From Streptosporangium lutulentum (GTDB lineage: Bacteria > Actinomycetota > Actinomycetes > Streptosporangiales > Streptosporangiaceae): 64,000 bases of DNA. Positions 43,410 to 54,539 of this stretch are shown in pieces. The stretch is from the NCBI RefSeq assembly GCF_030811455.1, contig NZ_JAUSQU010000001.1, positions 9,362,001 through 9,426,000 of the forward strand. Direction: 5' to 3'. Every line of letters starts with the position of its first letter. The first letter of the stretch is position 1. Below the pieces are notes generated by a model. It worked only from the letters and a program-made list of their open reading frames with translations. It was not told the origin of the DNA and ran no database searches. The position numbers and the translations under genes are program-made.

Positions 43410-43500
43410 CCCGCCGCCTCGGCGGGATCCGGGCCTGTTTCCGGGTGGGCCCCGCACGTTTCCACGACGGTCTCGACGACCTCGGGCCGCGTGCGGGGCC
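43410..43500 (+). terminator. Probable terminator region after gatB
   Basis: CCCGCCG (43410-43416) and CGGCGGG (43420-43426) form a hairpin with a 3-base loop, followed after a short run by GCCTGTTT. A second perfect 11-bp inverted repeat, GGCCCCGCACG at 43448-43458 and its complement at 43490-43500, lies downstream with a 31-base loop. There is no long U tract, as is common in actinobacteria. Confidence 0.55.
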
Positions 43501-43588
43501 TTCGCCATGTCAGGCGAACGCCCCGCCGACCGGCCGATCACCGATGGCCGGTGAACGACGCCGGTTCGTGCAGGAACATCCGCGCGGG

Positions 43589-45247
43589 TCAGGCCTGGTC
43601 ACATAGCCCGGCGTCGCACATTCGCGTTCGGCGGCGCCGTAGGAAATCGATCATCTCGGTTCGGGTCCCCTCGTGCGGTTCGACGGATGCGGCCCGCCGT
43701 ATCCAGTGCCCCGCCTCGTCCGGTACGGCTGAGGCCGGCCAGGTGCTCAACACCTCCAGGGCGGCGCGCCGGGTCTGGACGGCCCGGTTGCGCAGCGCCA
43801 CGTCGATCAGCGGCAGCCCGAGGCCGGGGAAGGCGCCCAGCCCGCTCACGACGGACTCCAGCGCTCGATCCGGTCTGTACTCGTCGCCGAATCCGGGGCG
43901 GTCGTCCGGCCCGTTCGCCGGATCGGCCGGCGGAAGGAGCCGTTCGGCCAGGTGGCCGAGCTGTTCGGCCTCCTCGGCGGTGGCGAGCCGGATGGCGTGG
44001 TACCAGGCGAACTCGTCCAGCGGGTCGATCTTCAGGCGGGCGATGATCTGCGGGACCACCGGCAGCCGGAGCCGGTGGGCAAGTCGCATCGCGTGATCGA
44101 AATCGACATGGTGCGGATCGGCCAGGTGTCTCAGCACGAGGCTGTTCCACCGTGGCTGGGCGGTGATCTCCTCATAGCGGCGGCGGAGCCGCGCGATCAC
44201 GCCGGGCGGCCAGGGCGAGTCGTCGCCGGTCCCGCGCAGGAAGGCCTGGATCCTCAGTACGGCGTGCAGCCTGCCGAGCGTGTCCCGCCGGTCGATGAGG
44301 AGGTCGGCGAGGCGATCCATGGCCGGTACGGCGTCGGCGTAGTCGCCCATGTCCTCGGCCGGGCCGCCCAGCGCCAGGGCGGCCAGGATGTCCCCGGCGC
44401 CGTCGAGCAGGGCGTCGTCGACGTCCGGCTCCAGCAGGGCCGAGTACAGGCCACCGGTTGTGGCCGCGAGGTGGGCCAGGTATTCGTTCATGATCCCGTT
44501 GCGGAAACCGTCCCGCAGCAACCAGGCCTTGATCTGTGGATCGTCGCAGTCCTTGAGCCGCTCCACCGCGTGGATGCGGCCCCAGCCCCGCACCCGGCGG
44601 GCCAGTTCGTAGACGGCACGGTGGCGGTCGGGCTGGGTGTGCCGCAGGGCGATCACCGCGTACAGGGTGAGCTCCTCCAGCGTGCCGAGCAGGAGCAGCA
44701 GTTCCCGGTCCCGCTCGTCCCCGCAGGCGCCGAGCAGCACGATGCCGATCTTGACGGCGTTGCGGTGGCTGCCGTGCCCGGCCAGATACCGTCCGACCTC
44801 GCCGACCCGGTCCTTGGGGAGCAGCCGCCGCCGGATCCGGTCGACGAGGTCGTCGGCGATACCGAGCGCCGAGACGGTGGCGAGCCGATCGTGCAGCCGT
44901 AGAAGATCGTCGCGAGCGGGATCGCCGGTGACGAGCCCGCCGATCAGGTCGGTGACCTCTGCGACGCCGTCGTCGCGCTCGACACCGAAGTGATGGCTCC
45001 GAATGCCGTCCATGACGACACTGGGGATGAACGGCTCGCCGGAGGTACGGCGAGGCGGGTCGTCGGGGAGTTCGCAGGCGTCCTCGGGCCACGGGCCGGG
45101 CCCGTACCGCAGGGACATCGTGAGTGCGTGAGCGAGGAAGGTGGGGCGATCGTCGAGAGGATCGTCGCCCAGCTTCCACGTGTCGGGGTTCACCGACCGG
45201 GGCGGTGGCCGCCCTTCCCATAGGTCATGCCCGCCATGATGGCCCAT
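43589..45247 (-). CDS. Hypothetical protein, all-helical, repeat-like
   Basis: A 552-aa soluble protein with no signal peptide or catalytic motif that I recognise. It is mostly alpha-helical with Leu/Ala-rich segments spaced 30-40 residues apart (for example YELARRVRGWGRIHAVERLK, LRHLADPHHVDFDHAM), suggesting a HEAT- or ARM-like scaffold. A Cys-containing C-terminus (RTRMCDAGLCDQA) is notable. ATG 45247 is used; no clear ribosome binding site. Convergent with gatB. The two neighbours give no functional hint. Confidence 0.75.
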   Translation of the reverse strand: MGHHGGHDLWEGRPPPRSVNPDTWKLGDDPLDDRPTFLAHALTMSLRYGPGPWPEDACELPDDPPRRTSGEPFIPSVVMDGIRSHHFGVERDDGVAEVTDLIGGLVTGDPARDDLLRLHDRLATVSALGIADDLVDRIRRRLLPKDRVGEVGRYLAGHGSHRNAVKIGIVLLGACGDERDRELLLLLGTLEELTLYAVIALRHTQPDRHRAVYELARRVRGWGRIHAVERLKDCDDPQIKAWLLRDGFRNGIMNEYLAHLAATTGGLYSALLEPDVDDALLDGAGDILAALALGGPAEDMGDYADAVPAMDRLADLLIDRRDTLGRLHAVLRIQAFLRGTGDDSPWPPGVIARLRRRYEEITAQPRWNSLVLRHLADPHHVDFDHAMRLAHRLRLPVVPQIIARLKIDPLDEFAWYHAIRLATAEEAEQLGHLAERLLPPADPANGPDDRPGFGDEYRPDRALESVVSGLGAFPGLGLPLIDVALRNRAVQTRRAALEVLSTWPASAVPDEAGHWIRRAASVEPHEGTRTEMIDFLRRRRTRMCDAGLCDQA

Positions 45248-45444
45248 CGTGCGTCCGGAACGCAATCATGGGCCGCCCCTCCGTTCGGGCCGATCGCAAG
45301 AACCGAGGACGGCCGCTCCTCCGTTCGGGCCGGTGTTCCGCGAAGACGGCGGGGGAGCCCCGCGGGCACCGGGCCCGGGGAGGCTCACCCCACCTCCGCG
45401 GACGCCACCGCCCGGACGTCCGCCAGGTCCGCGCCCGGGTTCGG

Positions 45445-46938
<1,494 letters not shown>

Positions 46939-47475
46939 CTAGATCACCCCGGACAGCAGCCCGGCGGGCAGCGTCACGCCCAGGCCCTTGACGAAGGTCA
47001 GGTAGGTGACGGTGGACAGCAGGACGGAGATGACGCCCGCGCGCAGCCGGTGCTCGGCGCCGAGCGTCAGCGACAGGCCGAAGAAGAGCAGCGCGCCCGC
47101 GATGATCCAGCCGAGCAGGTCCAGCAGCCCGGCGAAGGTCAGGAAGATCACGCTGACCAGCGCGACCGTCCGCCAGTCCGCCGGCGCCTCGGTGTCGGCG
47201 TCCTCGGTCTGCTCGGGATCGCCGTGGCCGCCTCTGACCACGTCGAGCACGTAGAACAGTCCGATCAGCAGCAGCGCCGCGCCGACGATGATCGGGAAGA
47301 AGCGGGGCCCCAGCCCGAACGTGGAGCCCGCGGCGGTGACGTCCGCGGTGCCCACGATCACGAACGCGCCCAGCGCGAGGACGACCAGGGCCAGGACGAG
47401 CTCGGGCCGTCGCCAGGAGTACGCCGGACCGGCGCCACGATCGGTGGCGCCGCCCGGCTCTTCGGGGAGGGACAT
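46939..47475 (-). CDS. tctB: Tripartite tricarboxylate transporter small subunit TctB
   Basis: A 178-aa protein with four membrane segments (about 25-45, 58-80, 105-125 and 140-175), the TctB pattern. ATG 47475 overlaps the stop codon of tctC by one base (TGATG), so a longer frame to 47604 is unlikely. Contacts TctA in the membrane. Confidence 0.9.
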   Translation of the reverse strand: MSLPEEPGGATDRGAGPAYSWRRPELVLALVVLALGAFVIVGTADVTAAGSTFGLGPRFFPIIVGAALLLIGLFYVLDVVRGGHGDPEQTEDADTEAPADWRTVALVSVIFLTFAGLLDLLGWIIAGALLFFGLSLTLGAEHRLRAGVISVLLSTVTYLTFVKGLGVTLPAGLLSGVI

Positions 47476-48437
47476 CAGGAGACGAGACCCATTTCTGCGA
47501 TGACGGCCTTGATCTTGGCCTGCTCGGCCGTGAGGAAGTCGGCGAACGGCTGGCCGGTCTGGAAGACGTCGGTCCAGCCGTTCTTGGTCACCTCGTCCTT
47601 CCACGTCTGCGAGGCGTGCATCTTGGTGACCAGGTCGGTCAGGTTCTGCTTGGCGGCGTCGTCCAGCTCGCCGGGCGCGACGAAGCCCCGCCAGTTGGCG
47701 AGCTCGACGTCCACGCCGGCCTCCTTCAGCGTGGGGGCGTCCACGTTGCCGAGCCGGGCCGGCGAGCTCACGCCGAGGGCGCGCAGCTTGCCGGACTTCA
47801 CGTGCTCGGCGAACTCCCCGATGCCGGAGATCCCCACCGCCACCTTGTTGCCCAGCAGCGCGTTGAGCGCCTCACCGCCGCCGGAGTGGGCGATGTAGTT
47901 GACCGACTTGGGGTCGATGCCGCCCGCCTTGGCCATCAGGCCCGCCACGATGTGGTCGGTGCCCCCGGCGGAGCCGCCCGCGATGGCGATCTTCGCGGGA
48001 TCGGCCTTCCACGCCGCCATCAGGTCGGCCAGCGTCTGGTACGGCGATTCCCCCGGAACCACGACGAGCTCGTACTCCTCGGTGAGCTTCGCGATGGGAG
48101 TGGTGTCGGCCAGGGTGACCTTCGACTTGTTCTGCTCCAGCGCCCCGACCATGACCAGGCCCATGGTCATCAGCAGGTCGCCGTTGCCCTTCTCCCCGGC
48201 GAGCTGGGCCAGGCCGATGCTGCCGCCCGCGCCGGGCACGTTGTAGACCTCGATCTTGCGGGACTGGTCGACCGACCTGAGAGCCTGCTCGGCGATGCGC
48301 GAGGTCTGGTCCCAGCCACCTCCCGGCGCGGCCGGAACCATGATCCTCAGCGCGGTGGTGCCGGATCCTCCACCCGAGCCGCAAGCGGTGAGGGCGAGGG
48401 ACAGGGCGGCGAGGGCCGCCAGTCTCCGAAGACGCAT
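47475..48437 (-). CDS. tctC: Tripartite tricarboxylate transporter substrate-binding lipoprotein TctC
   Basis: A 320-aa secreted binding protein. A lipoprotein signal peptide ends in LTAC (Cys about 19). The mature part has the family features LRIMVPAAPGGGWDQTSR, NVPGAGGSIGLAQL and GTDHIVAGLMAKAGG. It is the first gene of the operon. The divergent two-component system at 48606 probably controls it. Confidence 0.95.
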   Translation of the reverse strand: MRLRRLAALAALSLALTACGSGGGSGTTALRIMVPAAPGGGWDQTSRIAEQALRSVDQSRKIEVYNVPGAGGSIGLAQLAGEKGNGDLLMTMGLVMVGALEQNKSKVTLADTTPIAKLTEEYELVVVPGESPYQTLADLMAAWKADPAKIAIAGGSAGGTDHIVAGLMAKAGGIDPKSVNYIAHSGGGEALNALLGNKVAVGISGIGEFAEHVKSGKLRALGVSSPARLGNVDAPTLKEAGVDVELANWRGFVAPGELDDAAKQNLTDLVTKMHASQTWKDEVTKNGWTDVFQTGQPFADFLTAEQAKIKAVIAEMGLVS

Positions 48438-48605
48438 CGTTAACTCCCAACAACATAAAGAACCTGTGAGGATGCTGAGGCTAAGGGATCATCGTGTCGA
48501 TGCTTTGCGTGTTTGCCGTCGTATCGGTCGTATTGGTCACGGTGGTCGCGACCCCGCCGTTATCTCGGGCTGCTTTCATGAGGTCCCTGACCAGGGAGCC
48601 GACTC

Positions 48606-50321
48606 GTGCGACGCATACACAACGCCTCGCTTGGCACCCAGTTGTTCGTTCTGCAGATGGTGATCGTATTTCTCGCGGTCGGTGGTACGGCGGGCGTCTG
48701 GGTGGAGCACACCCGCGATCAGCTCGACCAGCAGTACCAGCAGCGGGCGTTGGCGATCGCCGAGTCCGTGGCCGGGCTGCCCCAGGTGCGTGAGGCCTTC
48801 GCCCAGGACCGGCCCGAGCTCAGCCTGCAACCGATCGCGGCGGGGGTTCAGGCCGCCACCGGCGCCGACTACGTGGTGATCGCCAACCGCGAGCAGATCC
48901 GCTACGCGCATCCCAACACGCTCCTGATCGGCAAGAGGCTGTCCACCGACGGCTCGGAGGTCCTGGTGAGCGGACGCCCCTGGACCGGCATCCAGACCGG
49001 CACCCTCGGCCGTTCGGTGCGCGGCAAGGCCCCCGTCTTCGACACCTCCGGCACCGTCATCGGCCTGACCTCGGTCGGCATCCTGGAGGGAACGGTCGCC
49101 GACCAGCTCGCCGAGGCGCTGCCGCCGTTGCTCTGGACCGTGCTCGCCGTACTCCTCGCCGGATCCGGCGCCACCGCGCTGATCGCCCGGCGGGTCCGCC
49201 GCCAGACCTTCGGCCTGGAACCGGGGGAGATCGCGGCCCTGCTCGAACAGCGCGAGGGCGTGCTGCACGGCGTCAAGGAGGGGGTGCTCGCCCTGGACCT
49301 CCAGAGCCGGGTGACGCTGATCAACGACGCGGCCCGTGACCTGCTCGGCCTCTCCCAGCACGATGTGGGCCGTGGCCTGAGGGAGATGCCCCTGTCCGAC
49401 CGGATGCGCGACGTGCTGGACGGCGTCGACTCCGGCGACGACCGGGTGGTGCTCCACCGCGACCGGGTGCTGGTGCTCAACCGCACCCCGGTGGCGGTGC
49501 GCGAGCAGCAGAGCGGCTGGGTGGTCACCCTGCGCGACCGGACCGAGCTGGTACAGCTGGCGCGCGAGCTCGACCAGGCCAGCACCACGACCGGCGCGCT
49601 GCGCGCCCAGGCCCACGAGTTCGCCAACCGGATGCACACCGTGGTCGGCCTGCTGGAGCTCGGCGAGTACGAGACGGCGGTCAGCTACATCACCCAGACC
49701 ACCGAGGCCTACAGCAGGCACGCGTCCGGCATCAGGGAGAAGGTGGCCGACCCCACCCTGGCCGCGCTGCTGCTGGCCAAGTCCGCCGAGGCGGCCGAGC
49801 GCGGCGCGTCCCTGGTCCTCTCCGAGGACTCCCGGGTGGAGGAGGGCATGCTCGGCGACCCGCATGACGCGGTCCTGGTCGTCGGCAACCTGGTCGCCAA
49901 CGCCCTGGACGCGTTGCAGGAGACCGGCGGAACGGTGGAGGTCTCGGTCCGCACCGAGACGGACGGCCTGCACGTCAGGGTCGGCGACTCGGGCCCCGGG
50001 ATCACCCCCGCCCTGGCGGGCGAGGTGTTCCGCGAGGGTTTCACGACCAAGGTGGCCCACGCGGGGCCGCGTGGGCTGGGCCTGGCCCTGACCCGCCAGG
50101 CGTGCTCACGCCGCGGGGGCTGGGTGCGTGTGCACAACGCGGGCGGCGCCGTCTTCACCGCCCTGCTGCCGACGGGAGCGGACCCGGCCGGCGAACCAGA
50201 CGGATCCGGCGGACCCGGTGGGCCGGGAGGGTCCGGCAGGGAAGCCGGAGACGCCGGGGGCGGCGAGAGCGTGGGGGCGGCAGGGCAGGGCGGGGTCACG
50301 GACTCGGAGACGTCGGAATGA
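48606..50321 (+). CDS. Sensor histidine kinase, CitA/DcuS type
   Basis: A 571-aa membrane kinase. Two membrane helices (about 10-32 and 175-198) enclose an extracellular PAS-like sensor domain with VVIANREQIRYAHPN and IGLTSVGILEGTV. A cytoplasmic PAS domain (about 215-310), a phospho-acceptor AQAHEFANRMHTVVGLLELG (His about 339) and an ATPase domain with NLVANALDAL and GDSGPGI follow. This matches CitA/DcuS-type carboxylate sensors. The C-terminal 40 residues are a Gly-rich tail. GTG 48606 is preceded by CAGGGAG. It overlaps the response regulator by ATGA. Confidence 0.92.
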   Translation: MRRIHNASLGTQLFVLQMVIVFLAVGGTAGVWVEHTRDQLDQQYQQRALAIAESVAGLPQVREAFAQDRPELSLQPIAAGVQAATGADYVVIANREQIRYAHPNTLLIGKRLSTDGSEVLVSGRPWTGIQTGTLGRSVRGKAPVFDTSGTVIGLTSVGILEGTVADQLAEALPPLLWTVLAVLLAGSGATALIARRVRRQTFGLEPGEIAALLEQREGVLHGVKEGVLALDLQSRVTLINDAARDLLGLSQHDVGRGLREMPLSDRMRDVLDGVDSGDDRVVLHRDRVLVLNRTPVAVREQQSGWVVTLRDRTELVQLARELDQASTTTGALRAQAHEFANRMHTVVGLLELGEYETAVSYITQTTEAYSRHASGIREKVADPTLAALLLAKSAEAAERGASLVLSEDSRVEEGMLGDPHDAVLVVGNLVANALDALQETGGTVEVSVRTETDGLHVRVGDSGPGITPALAGEVFREGFTTKVAHAGPRGLGLALTRQACSRRGGWVRVHNAGGAVFTALLPTGADPAGEPDGSGGPGGPGGSGREAGDAGGGESVGAAGQGGVTDSETSE

Positions 50322-50989
50322 TCCGCGTGCTGGTGGTGGACGACGATTTCATGGTGGCCAGGATCCACAGCGGCTACGTGGCGCGGATGCCCGGATTCAC
50401 GGTGGTCGACGCCGTGCACACCGGAGGCGCGGCGATCGCGGGGGTGGCCGCGCACCGGCCGGACCTGGTGCTGCTCGACATATACCTGCCTGACATGTCC
50501 GGACTCGACGTGCTCATGGCGCTCAGAGGCGCCTCCCACCCCGTCGACGTCCTGATGATCACCGCCGCACGTGACGTGACCACGGTCCGGGCGGCCATGC
50601 GCGGCGGCGCGGTGAACTACCTGATCAAGCCGTTCACCGCCCGGGCGCTCGCCGAACGCCTCGAACAGTACGCCGACACCCGCATGAGGCTCGCCAGGAT
50701 CGGCTCCGAGGCCTGCCAGGACGAGGTCGACCGACTGTTCGGCCTGGTCAAGGGCGGGCCGCCGCCGCTGCCGAAGGGGCTGTCCGCCCCCACGTGCGCC
50801 CTGGTCGCCGACGCGCTCAGGGAGAGCGACACCGATCTGTCGGCGACCGAGGCCGCCGTGCTCACCGGCCTCTCCCGGGTCAGCGCCCGCCGCTACCTGG
50901 AATACCTGTGCGCGGCGGGCCAGGCGGAGCTCCGGCCGAGGTACGGCACCGCGGGACGGCCCGAACACCGCTACCGTTGGACGGGTTGA
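50318..50989 (+). CDS. Response regulator, CitB/DcuR type
   Basis: A 223-aa regulator. The receiver domain has VVDDDFMVARIHSGY, phospho-acceptor Asp in LVLLDIYLPDMSGLDVL (about 54) and Lys in YLIKPFTA. The C-terminal half has an HTH domain (SATEAAVLTGLSRVSARRYLEYL). This matches the CitB/DcuR family that pairs with CitA/DcuS kinases. It is expected to regulate the divergent tctCBA operon in response to a carboxylate. Confidence 0.92.
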   Translation: MIRVLVVDDDFMVARIHSGYVARMPGFTVVDAVHTGGAAIAGVAAHRPDLVLLDIYLPDMSGLDVLMALRGASHPVDVLMITAARDVTTVRAAMRGGAVNYLIKPFTARALAERLEQYADTRMRLARIGSEACQDEVDRLFGLVKGGPPPLPKGLSAPTCALVADALRESDTDLSATEAAVLTGLSRVSARRYLEYLCAAGQAELRPRYGTAGRPEHRYRWTG

Positions 50990-51238
50990 TCGAAAACCCC
51001 GGGCGTTCGGCATACCCTTGTGCCGTGCACCGGCCCCGGGCGGCTCCCGCGCCGATCCTGGGGTGACCACCGCGCCGGTGTGGCGGTCCCGGGGACGACT
51101 CCGCGGCCTGATGACCGAGATCACCCGGTTTCAGTTGTGAGAAGAAGTCAATTGTTATTGCTTTGCGGGTGTTGTCTGACGGTTGTGGTTTAGGGTTGCC
51201 GAAGCATAGAAGCTGCGAAGCAGGAGGAGCCGGAGGCC

Positions 51239-53416
51239 GTGCGGAACGCCGGAGCGTCGATCGACCCGCCGACGGATCCCTTCGAGGCGATACCCCTGCC
51301 CTCGCGTCCCGTCCCACCGGGTGCCCGCGGTCCCAAGCCCCCTCCGGGCGCGCAGCCCCAGGGAGGGTCGCGACTGCCTCCGGGGGTCTCGCCCGACATC
51401 TTCGGTTCCTCGGGTTTCGGCTCCCCGTCCGCGCCGGCGGGGAGGTCGACCGGGCTGCCGCCCGCGGCCCAGCCGCCGCAACCCTGGCAGATGCCCGCCG
51501 CTCCCGAGCCCGTTGTCCCGCAGCGCTCCCTCCGTGACGAACCCGGGCTCATGCCCGGCGGCGACGGGGGCTCGTCGAAGCTTGAGCCCCTCCGCTACGA
51601 GGAGCCGCCCCCTCGCCGGCGCCGGGGCAGGATGTTCGCCCTGGTCGTCCTGGCCGTCGTGCTGCTCGCGGGCGTCGCCTACGCGATACCCGCGGTCGTC
51701 ATGTCGGGCAAGATGCTCCCCGGCACCCAGGTGCAGAACATCGACATCGGCGGACTGACCGCGACGGAGGCGGCCGACAAGCTCAGGGAGCAGTTGGGCG
51801 ACAAGGCCGCCCGCACGATGACGCTCCTGGCCGCGGGCAAGAAGTACGACATCGATCCCGACAAGTCCGGGCTGGAGTTCGACGTCGTCGCCACCATCAA
51901 CCAGGCGCCCAGTGACTTCCCCGCACCCATGGAGGTCTGGCGGGCGCTCACCGGCACCCTCAAGCTCGACCCCCAGATCTCGGTCGACTCCGATCTCCTG
52001 GAGAGCACGGTCACGTCCCTGGCCAAGAAGATCGACGTCAAGGTCCGCGAGGGCAAGGTCGCGTTCGAGGGCGTCAAGCCGGTCGTCGTGACGCCCCAGG
52101 ACGGCCGCATCCTGGAGCAGGAGGCCGCGGCCGCCACCATCAGGAAGGCGTTCCTCGGGCCCGAGGCCGAGATCCGGCTCCCGGTCTCGGTGATCAAGCC
52201 CAAGGTCACGGCCGACGTGGTCAAGAAGGCCGCGGCCGTCGCGGGCAAGGCCCTGCCCGGCCCCGTCACCCTGACCTACGCGGGCAAGCAGGCCCAGTTG
52301 CCGGTCGAGACCCTCGCCGCGCACCTGTCCTTCGAGCCCGACGACTCCGGGGGCATGAGCCCGTCGTTCGACGCCAAGAACGCCATCGCGACCGTGGAGA
52401 AGAGGCTCGTCGACCCGTCCCTGGCCCCCCTCGAACCGACCTTCCAGATCGTCGGCGGAAAGCCCAAGCTGGTTCCGGGGCACAAGGGCAAGGGCATCGA
52501 CGACAAGAAGCTCGCCGACGACGTGGCCGAGATGGTCGCCGAAAACGGCAGCCGGACCATCCCGGTCACCCTCGCGACCGTCCAGCCGCGGATCTCCGAA
52601 GCCGAGGCGCGCGGGTTCGGCATCAAGGAGAAGGTCAGCGAGTTCACCACGCCGTACGACTGCTGCCTCCCGCGGGTGACCAACATCCAGACGATCGCCA
52701 AGCTCCTCGACGGCTATCTGGTCAAGCCCGGTGAGACCTTCTCGCTCAACGGCGTCATCGGCCAGCGCGACACGGCCCGCGGTTTCGTCCCGGCACCCAT
52801 GATCCAGAACGGCCGGCTGGTCGACTCGGTGGGCGGCGGCATCTCCCAGTTCGTCACGACCATGTACAACGCGGTCTACTTCGGCGGGTTCGAAGAGGTC
52901 CAGCACATGGCGCACGAGTTCTACATCTCCCGCTACCCGGCCGGACGCGAGTCCACGGTCTCCTGGCCCGAGCCCGACTTCCGCTGGAAGAACGACTCCA
53001 AGTACGGCGTGCTGGTGAAGACCTCCTTCACGAACAGCGGCGTCACGGTCGCCTTCTGGAGCACCAAGCGCTACGACATCGAGTCGATCTCCTCCGAGCG
53101 CTACAACATCACCCCCTTCAAGCGCGAGACCGACAGCGGTCCGGACTGCATCCCGATGGTCGGCCAGAACGGTTTCACGATCGACGTCTGGCGCGTCTTC
53201 AAGCAGAACGGCAAGGAGATCAAGCGCGTCAAGGAGACCACGGTCTACCGCCCGGAGGTCGACCTGAAGTGCGTCCCCGCCGCCGCGGCCAGGACCCCTG
53301 ATCCCCCCGCCCCTCCGGCCAACCCCGACGACGCCACCAACGCCGACCTCCCCGGCGCGGTGGACGCCGCCGACGCCACCAACGCCACCGACGCTGCGAA
53401 CGACGTCGACCAGTAG
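51239..53416 (+). CDS. VanW-family membrane-anchored protein
   Basis: A 725-aa protein. The N-terminal 125 residues are a Pro-rich cytoplasmic region. One membrane helix (about 131-152) leads to repeated extracytoplasmic domains (QNIDIGGLTATEAADKLREQ and similar, the putative peptidoglycan-binding repeats seen in VanW proteins) and a VanW domain (about 460-590) with KPGETFSLNGVIGQRD and VGGGISQFVTTMYNA. The tail is a low-complexity D-A-T-N/A-A-D sequence. GTG 51239 has AGGAGG upstream. Probably cell-wall related; the biochemical role of VanW is unresolved. Confidence 0.88.
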   Translation: MRNAGASIDPPTDPFEAIPLPSRPVPPGARGPKPPPGAQPQGGSRLPPGVSPDIFGSSGFGSPSAPAGRSTGLPPAAQPPQPWQMPAAPEPVVPQRSLRDEPGLMPGGDGGSSKLEPLRYEEPPPRRRRGRMFALVVLAVVLLAGVAYAIPAVVMSGKMLPGTQVQNIDIGGLTATEAADKLREQLGDKAARTMTLLAAGKKYDIDPDKSGLEFDVVATINQAPSDFPAPMEVWRALTGTLKLDPQISVDSDLLESTVTSLAKKIDVKVREGKVAFEGVKPVVVTPQDGRILEQEAAAATIRKAFLGPEAEIRLPVSVIKPKVTADVVKKAAAVAGKALPGPVTLTYAGKQAQLPVETLAAHLSFEPDDSGGMSPSFDAKNAIATVEKRLVDPSLAPLEPTFQIVGGKPKLVPGHKGKGIDDKKLADDVAEMVAENGSRTIPVTLATVQPRISEAEARGFGIKEKVSEFTTPYDCCLPRVTNIQTIAKLLDGYLVKPGETFSLNGVIGQRDTARGFVPAPMIQNGRLVDSVGGGISQFVTTMYNAVYFGGFEEVQHMAHEFYISRYPAGRESTVSWPEPDFRWKNDSKYGVLVKTSFTNSGVTVAFWSTKRYDIESISSERYNITPFKRETDSGPDCIPMVGQNGFTIDVWRVFKQNGKEIKRVKETTVYRPEVDLKCVPAAAARTPDPPAPPANPDDATNADLPGAVDAADATNATDAANDVDQ

Positions 53417-53577
53417 GCCCCTCCCCGGTCCCGTTCACATCGGTGGCACGGCGACCGGCCACGGGCGTGGGCGGGCGTGGTCCCGTGACCTCTCCTCGCG
53501 GCGCCTCCGCGGAGGCGACTCCGTCTCCGTGGGATGGCGCGGGAGATTACCGGATGATCCCGTGGATGGCGCGGCTG

Positions 53578-53583
53578 GATAAT
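53578..53583 (+). promoter_or_regulatory. Putative -10 box for leaderless dehydrogenase mRNA
   Basis: GATAAT is followed by six bases (GCAGCC) and ATG 53590. No Shine-Dalgarno is present. The spacing fits transcription starting at the start codon. The -35 is unclear. Confidence 0.5.
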
Positions 53584-53589
53584 GCAGCC

Positions 53590-54498
53590 ATGAAGATCTG
53601 GGTCCCCTCCGAAGCCGCCGTCGATGTCCTGCGCGATCTGCCCGATGTGGAGTGTGTCGTCTACGACGGCACGAAAGCCGCGCCACCGGAGGCGGAGAAG
53701 GTGGAGGTCTGGATCCCGCCGCTGCTCCCGGTGGCGCGGATTCCGGAACTGCTCGCCGAGATGCCCCGGCTGCGGCTGCTGCAGACCGTCACGGCCGGTG
53801 TGGAGCCCTACCGGCCGCACCTGCCGGAGGGGGTGACGCTGTGCAACGCGCGGGGAGTGCACGACGCGGGCACCGCCGAATGGGCGGTGGGAGCCATGAT
53901 CGCCGTGCTGCGGGAGTTCCCGGGGTTCGCCGCCGCGCAACGGGAGGGAAGGTGGACCTACCACCACACCGGCGTGCTGGCCGACTCCACGGTGCTGATC
54001 GTCGGTTACGGCTCGATCGGTGAGGCGCTGGAGCGGCGGCTGGACGGTTTCGAGGTGAACGTCGTCCGGGTGGCCAGGACCGCGCGGCCGAACGTGCACG
54101 GACAGGACGAGCTGCCGGAGTTGCTGCCCCAGGCTGACGTGGTGGTGCTGCTGGTCCCGTCCACGCCCTCCACCGCCGGTCTCGTGGACGCGGATTTCCT
54201 GTCGGCGATGAAGGACGGCGCCGTCCTGGTGAACGCGGCCAGGGGAACGGTCGTGGACACCGGCGCGCTCGTCGCCGAACTGCGGAAAGGCCGCATCCTG
54301 GCCGCGCTCGACGTCACCGATCCCGAGCCGCTGCCCCAGGACCATCCCCTGTGGACGGCGCCGGGAGTTCTCATCACCCCGCATGTCGCGGGGAGCAGCC
54401 CGGCCTCGGAAAGGCGCATGCTCAAGCTGCTCCGCTCGCAGCTCCTGCGTTACCTCGCAGGTGAGCCGCTCAAGAACGTGATCACGGATTCTTACTGA
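53590..54498 (+). CDS. D-2-hydroxyacid dehydrogenase family protein
   Basis: A 302-aa NAD(P)-dependent dehydrogenase. The dinucleotide-binding motif VLIVGYGSIGEALERRL (about 138-154), catalytic Arg in NAARGTVVDTG, Glu in DVTDPEPLPQDHPL and His in TPHVAGSSP form the usual active site. Substrate (glyoxylate, hydroxypyruvate or other) not determinable. ATG 53590 is favoured by the length of the family and by the -10-like GATAAT just upstream. Confidence 0.9.
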   Translation: MKIWVPSEAAVDVLRDLPDVECVVYDGTKAAPPEAEKVEVWIPPLLPVARIPELLAEMPRLRLLQTVTAGVEPYRPHLPEGVTLCNARGVHDAGTAEWAVGAMIAVLREFPGFAAAQREGRWTYHHTGVLADSTVLIVGYGSIGEALERRLDGFEVNVVRVARTARPNVHGQDELPELLPQADVVVLLVPSTPSTAGLVDADFLSAMKDGAVLVNAARGTVVDTGALVAELRKGRILAALDVTDPEPLPQDHPLWTAPGVLITPHVAGSSPASERRMLKLLRSQLLRYLAGEPLKNVITDSY

Positions 54499-54539
54499 CC
54501 GGCAAAGGAATCCGGACCGTGGCTGCCTCGTGACCTGGG